A stretch of 5,521 nucleotides of DNA, taken from NCBI GenBank assembly GCA_003477345.1, contig DMTG01000021.1, forward strand, positions 1-5,521, written 5' to 3'. The translations under genes and the position numbers were made by a program. The notes under the pieces were generated by a model. That model did no database searches and was not told where the DNA came from. It saw nothing but the letters and a program-made list of their open reading frames with translations. Positions 1 to 5,521 of this stretch are shown one piece after another. The DNA is from Succinivibrionaceae bacterium (GTDB lineage Bacteria; Pseudomonadota; Gammaproteobacteria; Enterobacterales; Succinivibrionaceae). Each line of letters opens with the position of its first letter. The first letter of the stretch is position 1.

Positions 1-1409
1 CTATGGGCATCAGATCTTCTTTAGGCAGAAGACCTCTGAACCCTTCCTATGTATCCTTTTCAACCTCACCGCTTGCCAATTCAATTCCGCTAAACTCCAC
101 CTTCTCGGCAGTCTATGCCTATCTGCACAGGGACAAGGCGGTATCCAAGGACAAGATCTATGCCTTTGCAGAAGAGCAGGACATCATTGCCGCCTTCAGA
201 GATCTGTCAGCCGGCGACTTTGTAACAGGCGATGCCAAATGTCCGATAAACCAGAGAATCACCCCGCATTCAGCCGACGGCAAAAAGAAGAATGTAGTCA
301 TTCTGCTGCAGGAAAGTCTTGGATCCTATTTTGTCGGCAGTCTGGGCGGATATCCGCTGGCTCCTAACCTTGAGCGCTTCAGCAAGAAGGGCTGGTGGTT
401 TACTAATTTCTATGCAACCGGAGATCGTTCCCGCCGCGGCATTGAGGCCGTTACCGCAGGCTTCCCTCCGGGGCCAATGAACAGCATTATCATGCTGGAC
501 AAGACTCAGAACAACAATGCCAATATTGCCAACGTATTTAAAAAGGCCGGCTACGAGACCATTTTCATGTATGGCGGCGAGTCCCACTTTGACAATATGG
601 GCCGCTATTTCCTGGGAAATGGTGTGGACAGGGTAATTGATCAGCGCGATTTTGAAAATCCTGATTTTGTAAGTGCCTGGGGCGTCAGCGATGAAGATCT
701 CTATGCGCTGGCCGATAAGGAACTTACCAAACTGCACTCGGGAGATAAGCCTTTTTACGCTCTGATTTTTTCTTCATCCTTCCATGATCCTTTTGATATT
801 CCGCAGGGCAGGGTTGATTTGAAGGATTTCAAGGGGCCAAGCAATCTTACTGAGCAGAAGATGCTCGGCGCCAAGTATGCTGATTACGCTCTCGGGAAGT
901 TCCTCGATAAGGCACTTAAGTCAGAATATTACAAAGATACTATTTTTGTAGTAGTTGCCGATCACGAGGCCAAGGTTTATCTGTCGGACACTTTCCCTTA
1001 TGTAAGCTTCCATATTCCGGCGCTTATCCTAGGTGAGGACGTAAGTCCAAGAGTTGACGACAGAGTAGCAAGTCAGATAGATCTGGCACCTACAATCATT
1101 TCACTTGCAGGTCTGTCAGGAGAGTTTCCTTATGTCGGGCAGAACCTTTTAAGGGATGATGCCAAGGAGCGCTCACTTATGTATATAACCAATACCATGG
1201 GTATCCTTGAAGGAGATATTCTCTCTGTACTCTATCCTGACAAAAAAGAGTCAACCTTCAGGGTATTTCCTGAAAAGAAGTCACTAGAGAAGATAGAAAC
1301 CAGCCCTGAACGCCTGAAAAAGGCGGTGGGACTTGAAAATCTGGGTATGTATATCTATGAGAAGGGGTATCAGAGCAATGATTGCGTAAGACTTGATACA
1401 AAAAATTAA
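1..1409 (+). CDS. LTA synthase family (sulfatase-fold) phosphatase/transferase, 5'-truncated by window
   Basis: This is the extracytoplasmic catalytic domain of an alkaline-phosphatase-superfamily enzyme of the LtaS/OpgB type, which moves phosphoglycerol or phosphoethanolamine onto envelope polymers. The reading frame is open to the left edge. The ATG at base 3 is probably internal, because its product begins with the RSSLGRRP...NSIPLNSTFSAVYA stretch that follows the last transmembrane helix in this family, so roughly 150-200 membrane residues are missing. Counting from that Met: E104 in LLQES is a predicted metal ligand, S143 in TGDRSRRGIEA sits where the family has its Thr/Ser nucleophile, GGESHFDN is at 191-198, AWGVSDEDLY at 225-234, H261 in FHDPF, D320-H321 in VVADHE are metal ligands, and H337 is in FHIPALILG. 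The C-terminus appears complete. Gram-negatives make no lipoteichoic acid, so the acceptor is unknown: periplasmic glucan, LPS or another glycan are possibilities. Family assignment is firm; substrate is not. Confidence 0.9.
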   Translation, partial: MGIRSSLGRRPLNPSYVSFSTSPLANSIPLNSTFSAVYAYLHRDKAVSKDKIYAFAEEQDIIAAFRDLSAGDFVTGDAKCPINQRITPHSADGKKKNVVILLQESLGSYFVGSLGGYPLAPNLERFSKKGWWFTNFYATGDRSRRGIEAVTAGFPPGPMNSIIMLDKTQNNNANIANVFKKAGYETIFMYGGESHFDNMGRYFLGNGVDRVIDQRDFENPDFVSAWGVSDEDLYALADKELTKLHSGDKPFYALIFSSSFHDPFDIPQGRVDLKDFKGPSNLTEQKMLGAKYADYALGKFLDKALKSEYYKDTIFVVVADHEAKVYLSDTFPYVSFHIPALILGEDVSPRVDDRVASQIDLAPTIISLAGLSGEFPYVGQNLLRDDAKERSLMYITNTMGILEGDILSVLYPDKKESTFRVFPEKKSLEKIETSPERLKKAVGLENLGMYIYEKGYQSNDCVRLDTKN

Positions 1410-1426
1410 TAGATTCTGTTATTTTT

Positions 1427-1455
1427 TTGCACAACATCAGTTAAAAAGATACAAT
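1427..1455 (+). promoter_or_regulatory. Candidate sigma70 promoter for proQ-prc
   Basis: A -10 element TACAAT (1450-1455, five of six consensus bases) lies 17 bases downstream of TTGCAC (1427-1432), which keeps only the TTG of the -35 consensus. Transcription would start near 1462, giving a leader of about 46 bases before the GTG of proQ. Spacing and position in the only sizeable gap upstream of proQ support it. The weak -35 limits certainty, and no operator could be recognised. Confidence 0.5.
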
Positions 1456-1475
1456 AGCACAACGCTAACGCGTAT

Positions 1476-1487
1476 TTTGAGTTTAGA
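1476..1487 (+). repeat. 12-base sequence TTTGAGTTTAGA, copy 1 (proQ leader)
   Basis: This 12-mer lies in the predicted proQ leader, eight bases before its Shine-Dalgarno sequence, and recurs exactly at 4391-4402. Both copies are intergenic and in the same orientation. It is A+T rich and short, so coincidence is possible. Confidence 0.3.
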
Positions 1488-1495
1488 TTATTTTT

Positions 1496-1501
1496 AAGGA
1501 G
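1496..1501 (+). promoter_or_regulatory. Ribosome binding site of proQ
   Basis: AAGGAG is a near-perfect Shine-Dalgarno sequence ending six bases before the GTG at 1508. It decides the start: no in-frame ATG occurs until very late in the gene (Met217), so the GTG is the only sensible initiation codon. Confidence 0.85.
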
Positions 1502-1507
1502 TTTCTT

Positions 1508-2212
1508 GTGGAAACCCAGGATACAGAAACCATCATTGCAGATTCTAATGCCCAGGAACCAGAAAAGGCTGAAGCTACAGAAGCAAAAGAAGGCGCTTCT
1601 GCAGAAGCACAGGATGGTACCCGTTTTGAGCACGTAAAAGAAACACTGGATCTTTTATGCAGTTATTTCCCTAAGGCTTTTATCAAAGACGGGGATGCAA
1701 AACCGCTGAAGATTGGTATTTTTGACGATCTGAAGGCCGCTATTGCCGATAAGGAAGATCTGTCAGTATCAAAAGTACGTGCAGCATTAAGACTTTACAC
1801 TACTCGTTTAAGATATCTGTTCTGTCTTAAAGAAGGCGCTAAAAGAGTCGATCTCGAGGGCAATGAGGTAGATGTAGTATCATCAGAACACGCAGAGTTC
1901 GCCAAAGCCAAATTCAAGGAAATCAACAGCAAGCGCAAGGGCCCCGACAAGAAGAAAAACTTCAGAAAACCTGCCGGCAAGCCAGGCAAGGATGCTCACA
2001 GGACTAAACCTCGCATAACAGGTATCAAGCCTGAGTTATCTGATCTGGTAAAAGGTCGCCATGTGCTGGTACTAAGCAGTGAAAACCGCTATGTGCACGG
2101 AACTGTCGCAGATGATGCCCAGAAAGACTCTGTAAATGTTACAGTGACTTCCGGAATGACCATCAGCATGCCTATAGACAGAGTGCTGCTGCCGCTACCT
2201 CAGAAGAAGTAG
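1508..2212 (+). CDS. proQ: RNA chaperone ProQ
   Basis: ProQ is a cytoplasmic FinO-domain RNA-binding protein that stabilises small RNAs and mRNA 3' ends and helps pairing. The product has 234 residues, close to E. coli ProQ (about 232). Residues 1-38 form an acidic, low-complexity tail rich in Glu and Ala. The FinO/ProQ domain covers about 39-140 with FPKAF (54-58), KPLKIGIFDDL (65-75) and RAALRLYTTRLRYL (91-104). R91, Y103 and R113 align with E. coli R58, Y70 and R80, residues reported to contact RNA. A short basic Lys/Arg/Pro linker (about 141-172) leads to a C-terminal Tudor-like domain (about 175-230) with LVKGRHVLVL and VNVTVTSGMTISMPIDRVLL. Compared with E. coli the N-terminal tail is longer and the linker shorter. 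The gene starts with GTG and precedes prc by 28 bases, the order seen in E. coli, so the two are probably cotranscribed. Confidence 0.97.
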   Translation: METQDTETIIADSNAQEPEKAEATEAKEGASAEAQDGTRFEHVKETLDLLCSYFPKAFIKDGDAKPLKIGIFDDLKAAIADKEDLSVSKVRAALRLYTTRLRYLFCLKEGAKRVDLEGNEVDVVSSEHAEFAKAKFKEINSKRKGPDKKKNFRKPAGKPGKDAHRTKPRITGIKPELSDLVKGRHVLVLSSENRYVHGTVADDAQKDSVNVTVTSGMTISMPIDRVLLPLPQKK

Positions 2213-2227
2213 TTTTCCGTAATTATC

Positions 2228-2233
2228 GAGGGA
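2228..2233 (+). promoter_or_regulatory. Ribosome binding site of prc
   Basis: GAGGGA ends seven bases before the GTG at 2241, inside the 28-base proQ-prc gap. With the signal peptide that begins exactly at this codon, it fixes the start. No separate promoter is visible in the gap. Confidence 0.7.
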
Positions 2234-2240
2234 TAAGAAC

Positions 2241-4346
2241 GTGCGCAAATTATCAAAGCTGATTGCAGTCTGCACGCTTGCCGGTATATGTTCTGCAGCC
2301 CAGGCCAAACTTGAGGTTCCAGCCATTGAAGATCTGCCGAAACTTTCCGTTAATTCGGCAGAGACTACAGCCTGTCCAAGAATACAGAATGCTTTTACCA
2401 GAGCTCACTACAAGATAGTTAATCTTGATGATGAATTTGCTGATAAGGTGATAAATCAGCTTTTAAAAATGCTTGATTACAACCGTAATATCTATACGGC
2501 GTCTGATGTTGCAGAAATCAGGGCAAATAAGTCAAGAATTCTTGATGCCCTCAAGCAGTGCGACATGTCTTATCCTTTTGAACTGTACAATGCATCGCTT
2601 GAAAAGCGCTATTTAAAGTATGATTATTTCCTGCAGGGAATAAAATCAGACATAGATGTTGAATCCGATGATGTTGTTCAGCTCGATAGAAGAAAGCAGG
2701 ACTTTCCTGCTGATATCGAACACAAGCAGCACCTGTGGAAGTCAGAACTCAAAAACGAGTTCATAAATCAGGTACTAAACGGTAAAACTCCGGAACAGGC
2801 CAAGGAAAGAATCCGCAAGCGCTATGAAGCTGCGCTGATGAGATTAGCTCAGGCCAATCCGGATGACGCATTTTCTGTATTCCAGAATGCCTTTGCAAAT
2901 TCCATTGATCCTCATACCAGCTATTTAAGCCCGGCTGATACCAAATCCTTTGAGGAGGATATGTATCTGTCGCTTGAAGGCATTGGTGCAGTGCTGTCTG
3001 CAGAGGATGAAAACACAGTAATCGTTTCAATTATCCCGGGATCGCCTGCGGAGAAGTCAAAACAGCTCAAGCCTAAGGATCGTATTATTGCAGTACACCA
3101 GGAAGACGGTACTGTGGATGACATCATAGGCTGGCGTCTTACCGATGTCGTGAAAAAGATCAAAGGACCTAAAGGCAGCAAGGTGACTCTGGATATAGAG
3201 CGCCCTGACGGAACTTCAGTTAAAAATCTGAGCGTCACTTTAGTAAGAGAAAAGGTAAGACTGCAGGAGCGCGAAGCCAAGGCAGAAATAAAGACCGCAG
3301 ACGACGGTTCTAAGATAGGCGTCCTGTCGATAAAGAGCTTCTACAGCAATTTAAGTCAGGATATCGCCAGAGAGCTTACCAAGCTTGAAAGCGATAAATC
3401 CGTAAAGGCCGTGGTTATAGATCTGCGCAACAATGGCGGCGGACTGCTGCCAGAGGCCGTCAATTCCACTGGTCTTTTCATCAATGCAGGACCTGTAGTG
3501 GTCGTCAGAGATCCTCTAGGCAATCAGCTTGTTCAGAGATCTCAGGATGAAAAGATGAAGTACAAGGGACCGCTGGTGGTTCTTATAAACGGCTTAAGCG
3601 CCTCGAGTTCAGAAATCATGGCTGCAGCCTTAAGAGACTATGGAAGGGCGCTTCTGGTTGGCAGCAATACCTTTGGCAAAGGCACGGTACAGCAGAGCAG
3701 ACCGCTGGCAAGACCATATGACTTTATCGAGCAGGAGCTTGGCACTATCAACTATACGATAGCCAAGTTCTACCGCATAAACGGCGGTTCTACACAGCTC
3801 AAGGGAGTAGCTCCGGATATCGCTCTGCCTTCAATGGTCGATGATACCGAGTTTGGCGAAAGAAACGAGCCTAATGCTCTGGAGTGGGATGAAATCGGCG
3901 CGGTTAAGTATGTTCCTTACCTGAACATTAATGCCTTTTTACCTTCCTTAAAACAGAAGCATGAGGCAAGAATTGCCAATGATCCGGTCTTTAAGTCCAT
4001 AGCAGAAGAGCTTGAAAAATACCGTAAGGTAAAAAATGAGCCTGATCTTACGGTAAATCTTGAAAAACGCCGTCAGATGCAGAAAGATGATGACGCATTC
4101 ACTCTGAAAAACATTAATGTGCGGCTTAAAGCAATGGGCAAGGATCCAGTCAAGTCAGCCAAAGATCTTCCTGATGATTTTGAGTATGAAGATTTTCTGC
4201 TTACCGAGACTCTGAACATTGCCAGTGATTATGCTGATCTGGTAAACGGATCGGTAAAGAAGATTGAAGATGGCAGGATTGCTGCCAATCAGCCGATATT
4301 TACTCAGTATGCGCCGCCTCTGGAGAATAAAAAACTTGCTGAATAG
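2241..4346 (+). CDS. prc: Periplasmic tail-specific protease Prc (Tsp), peptidase family S41
   Basis: Prc degrades periplasmic proteins with exposed nonpolar C-termini. In E. coli it processes FtsI and, with the lipoprotein NlpI, removes peptidoglycan hydrolases such as MepS. The product has 701 residues (E. coli 682). Residues 1-22 are a Sec signal peptide: MRKLSK, a hydrophobic core, then AQA with predicted cleavage before K23. A helical N-terminal domain (about 40-240) carries NAFANSIDPHTSYLSP. The PDZ domain spans about 245-335, starting LSLEGIGAVL and including IIGWRL and KGPKGSKV. The S41 protease domain holds VIDLRNNGGG (392-401). The catalytic set is complete: S455 in SASSSEI, D466 in RDYGRA, K480 and Q484 in FGKGTVQ. 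The Ser-Asp and Ser-Lys distances (11 and 25 residues) equal those of E. coli S430, D441 and K455. A C-terminal domain follows GVAPDIALP (522-530). The start is GTG. The gene follows proQ at 28 bases and is closed by the terminator downstream. Confidence 0.97.
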   Translation: MRKLSKLIAVCTLAGICSAAQAKLEVPAIEDLPKLSVNSAETTACPRIQNAFTRAHYKIVNLDDEFADKVINQLLKMLDYNRNIYTASDVAEIRANKSRILDALKQCDMSYPFELYNASLEKRYLKYDYFLQGIKSDIDVESDDVVQLDRRKQDFPADIEHKQHLWKSELKNEFINQVLNGKTPEQAKERIRKRYEAALMRLAQANPDDAFSVFQNAFANSIDPHTSYLSPADTKSFEEDMYLSLEGIGAVLSAEDENTVIVSIIPGSPAEKSKQLKPKDRIIAVHQEDGTVDDIIGWRLTDVVKKIKGPKGSKVTLDIERPDGTSVKNLSVTLVREKVRLQEREAKAEIKTADDGSKIGVLSIKSFYSNLSQDIARELTKLESDKSVKAVVIDLRNNGGGLLPEAVNSTGLFINAGPVVVVRDPLGNQLVQRSQDEKMKYKGPLVVLINGLSASSSEIMAAALRDYGRALLVGSNTFGKGTVQQSRPLARPYDFIEQELGTINYTIAKFYRINGGSTQLKGVAPDIALPSMVDDTEFGERNEPNALEWDEIGAVKYVPYLNINAFLPSLKQKHEARIANDPVFKSIAEELEKYRKVKNEPDLTVNLEKRRQMQKDDDAFTLKNINVRLKAMGKDPVKSAKDLPDDFEYEDFLLTETLNIASDYADLVNGSVKKIEDGRIAANQPIFTQYAPPLENKKLAE

Positions 4347-4349
4347 TCA

Positions 4350-4399
4350 GAGATTATTTACAGGTACGAATCTCAAAAAGCCGTATAAGATTTGAGTTT
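4350..4399 (+). other. Two mutually exclusive hairpins in the prc 3' untranslated region
   Basis: GAGATT (4350-4355) can pair with AATCTC (4369-4374). Alternatively CTCAAA (4372-4377) can pair with TTTGAG (4391-4396), and this helix extends past one T-T mismatch by two A-U pairs to 4369/4399. Both use bases 4369-4377, so only one can form at a time. Each perfect stem is only six pairs and neither has a T-run after it, so they are not terminators. The pairing is directly visible; any regulatory role is inference. Confidence 0.3.
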
Positions 4400-4402
4400 A
4401 GA
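4391..4402 (+). repeat. 12-base sequence TTTGAGTTTAGA, copy 2 (after prc)
   Basis: Exact copy of the proQ leader sequence at 1476-1487, here forming the 3' arm of the second alternative hairpin downstream of prc. The bases on either side of the two copies are unrelated. Confidence 0.3.
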
Positions 4403-4410
4403 GACTGCAT

Positions 4411-4446
4411 ATGGCTGAGAGCATAGAAAAATTTAGATACGAGTAA
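4411..4446 (+). CDS. Possible micro-ORF of 11 residues (MAESIEKFRYE), doubtful
   Basis: An ATG opens 64 bases after the prc stop and encodes MAESIEKFRYE before a TAA. GAGA at 4401-4404 could serve as a weak ribosome binding site. The frame closes just before the intrinsic terminator stem at 4454. It resembles no peptide I know. A frame this short arises easily by chance, so this is listed only because it occupies an otherwise unexplained stretch of transcript. Confidence 0.12.
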   Translation: MAESIEKFRYE

Positions 4447-4453
4447 TAGAAAT

Positions 4454-4509
4454 GCAGAGAATAAGGCGTATATAAGTATTTGGTATTTCGCTTAATCTCT
4501 GCTTTTTTT
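4454..4509 (+). terminator. Rho-independent terminator of proQ-prc
   Basis: GCAGAGA (4454-4460) pairs perfectly with TCTCTGC (4496-4502). After one A-A mismatch the stem continues with TAAG (4462-4465) and CTTA (4491-4494), and a bulged G allows two more G-C pairs. The loop is about 20 bases. Seven T residues follow at 4503-4509. The T-run exists only on this side, so it terminates + strand transcripts, which marks the end of the proQ-prc unit and separates it from pepN. Confidence 0.88.
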
Positions 4510-4544
4510 ATGGATAACGATTTTTTAAGACATATATAAAAAAT

Positions 4545-4548
4545 AAGG
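4545..4548 (+). promoter_or_regulatory. Ribosome binding site of pepN
   Basis: AAGG ends four bases before the ATG at 4553, a weak and rather close Shine-Dalgarno in an A-rich context. The start is still preferred because the product then aligns with E. coli PepN almost from its first residues (RLDYTAPEF against the E. coli RHDYRAPDY). I found no convincing promoter between the terminator and this site. Confidence 0.55.
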
Positions 4549-4552
4549 CAAA

Positions 4553-5521
4553 ATGGAAAAGAAAAATTACAAGGCTGCCCGCCGTTTAGACTATACCGCT
4601 CCTGAATTTACTGCTACCACAACCGAGATGGTATTTGAACTTGCAGATGATGCAACAGTTGTAAAGACCAATACGAGATACAAGCGTCTTACCACCAATT
4701 CCAAAACTCCTCTGCGTCTTGTTGGAGAAGATCTGGAGCTTGTTTCAGTTACCATAGACGGTTTTTCCTGCAAATACAAAGAAGAAGCCGGAAAGCTGAT
4801 TGTAGAGAATGTACCGGATGAATTTGAGCTGCAGATTGAAAACATCATATCCCCAATACGCAACAGTGAGCTCATGGGTTTATACAAGTCAAACGGCGTC
4901 TTCTGCACTCAGTGCGAGCCTGAAGGATTCCGCCGCATAACCTATGCGCTGGACAGACCGGATGTGCTTACAAAATACAAAGTTACTATCTTTGCACCTG
5001 AGTACGGCTGCTCTGTAATGCTGTCAAACGGCAATCTCATAGAACAGGGCAAAAAGAACGGCAGACATTATACTGTCTGGGAAGATCCGTTCCCGAAGCC
5101 TTCCTATCTGTTTGCTCTGGTAGCAGGTACCTTTGACATATTAGAAGATACCTACACCACCAGGAGCGGACGCAAGGTTAATCTGCAGCTGTATGTAGAC
5201 AGAGGTTACTACGACCGCGGCAAGTGGGCCATGGAATCCATAAAAGAGGCCATGCGCTGGGATGAGGACAGATTCTCTTTGGAGTATGATCTGGACAATT
5301 TCAAAGTTGTTGCCGTTGATTTCTTTAATCAGGGCGCAATGGAAAACAAGAGTCTCAATATATTCAATTCCATTTACGTGCTGGTTGACAAGGAAAGTGC
5401 AACCGACAGTGCCTTCTTCAATGTGCAGAGCGTTATAGGTCATGAATATTTCCATAACTACACCGGTGACAGAGTAACCCTGAGAGACTGGTTCCAGCTG
5501 TCGCTGAAAGAAAGTCTGACG
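4553..5521 (+). CDS. pepN: Aminopeptidase N (family M1), 3'-truncated by window
   Basis: PepN is the main cytoplasmic zinc aminopeptidase of gammaproteobacteria and removes N-terminal residues from peptides made by ATP-dependent proteases. The first 323 of about 870 residues are present. The N-terminal beta domain (about 1-190) contains YTAPEF, TQCEPEGFRRITYALDRPDV (119-138), LSNGNLIEQG and DPFPKPSYLFALVAGTFD. The catalytic domain follows. The substrate-binding GAMEN motif is at 261-265. The zinc site HEYFH is at 297-301, with E320 as third ligand 19 residues after H301, so H297, E298, H301 and E320 are all present. Numbering here equals that of E. coli PepN. The residue before GAMEN is Gln260 where E. 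coli has Met260, and S267, Y303, D306 and S321 also differ from E. coli G, W, N and G. The catalytic Tyr (E. coli Y381) lies outside the window. The gene lies beyond the prc terminator and so must have its own transcription start. Confidence 0.95.
   Translation, partial: MEKKNYKAARRLDYTAPEFTATTTEMVFELADDATVVKTNTRYKRLTTNSKTPLRLVGEDLELVSVTIDGFSCKYKEEAGKLIVENVPDEFELQIENIISPIRNSELMGLYKSNGVFCTQCEPEGFRRITYALDRPDVLTKYKVTIFAPEYGCSVMLSNGNLIEQGKKNGRHYTVWEDPFPKPSYLFALVAGTFDILEDTYTTRSGRKVNLQLYVDRGYYDRGKWAMESIKEAMRWDEDRFSLEYDLDNFKVVAVDFFNQGAMENKSLNIFNSIYVLVDKESATDSAFFNVQSVIGHEYFHNYTGDRVTLRDWFQLSLKESLT

Noticed and set aside
3..5. ATG at base 3 as the true start of the first gene
   Set aside because: The product would begin in the middle of the family's conserved post-membrane segment, and the family normally has several N-terminal transmembrane helices. 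The frame is open to the window edge.
270..737. 155-residue open frame on the - strand inside the LTA-synthase-like gene
   Set aside because: It lies wholly opposite a well-supported coding region, has no recognisable domain and is a codon-bias shadow.
1400..1428. AAAAAAT (1400-1406) and ATTTTTT (1421-1427) as a terminator of the first gene
   Set aside because: The stem would be seven A-T pairs with a 14-base loop and no G-C pair, too weak to call.
1406..1633. 75-residue - strand open frame overlapping the proQ start
   Set aside because: It runs antisense across the proQ start and promoter; the Cys/Phe-rich product is what the complement of the Glu/Ala-rich proQ tail gives.
2921..3280. - strand open frame inside prc
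   Set aside because: Antisense to the PDZ-coding part of prc; Ser-rich low-information product with no motif.
4510..4539. Nine-codon frame MDNDFLRHI right after the terminator as a pepN leader peptide
   Set aside because: No ribosome binding site; its ATG abuts the terminator T-run, and no attenuator structure follows.
4533..4540. TATATAAA as -10 box of a pepN promoter
   Set aside because: Transcription would begin only about six bases before the ATG, cutting into the ribosome binding site, and no -35 element lies at the right distance.
4591..5455. Two - strand open frames inside pepN (4591-4908 and 5141-5455)
   Set aside because: Antisense shadows of a clear PepN reading frame.

Overview
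The window looks like chromosomal DNA of a gammaproteobacterium. All four genes are on the + strand. The best lineage marker is the adjacent pair proQ-prc, which is also adjacent and in this order in Escherichia coli. The flanking genes differ from E. coli: an LTA-synthase-like phosphatase/transferase lies upstream, where E. coli has yebR/msrC, and pepN lies downstream, where E. coli has htpX. Moderate G+C, two GTG starts and the divergence of all four proteins from enterobacterial versions would fit an Aeromonadales/Succinivibrionaceae-type host, but that placement is a guess from style and not shown by the sequence.

Layout. Bases 1-1409 hold the periplasmic catalytic part of an LTA synthase family protein whose N-terminal membrane domain lies before the window. 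Bases 1410-1507 are an intergenic region with a plausible sigma70 promoter and a good ribosome binding site for proQ (1508-2212, GTG start). After only 28 bases comes prc/tsp (2241-4346, GTG start), a periplasmic tail-specific protease with signal peptide, PDZ and complete catalytic Ser/Lys set. Bases 4347-4552 contain two mutually exclusive small hairpins, a possible 11-residue micro-ORF and a clear Rho-independent terminator (4454-4509). The pepN gene starts at 4553 and runs off the right edge, with its zinc site complete.

How the genes relate. proQ and prc very probably form one transcript from the promoter near 1427-1455 to the terminator at 4454-4509. ProQ is a global RNA chaperone that binds structured RNAs, including 3' ends with intrinsic terminators. 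Prc acts in the periplasm on C-terminal tails and, in E. coli, on peptidoglycan hydrolase turnover. PepN trims peptides in the cytoplasm. The LTA-synthase-like protein probably modifies an envelope polymer. The window therefore mixes envelope maintenance, peptide turnover and RNA-based regulation.

No undescribed multi-gene system, mobile element, CRISPR array or RNA gene of a known class is visible. The points most worth a second look are several substitutions around the PepN active site, the structured 3' end of the proQ-prc transcript, and a 12-base sequence shared between that 3' end and the proQ leader.
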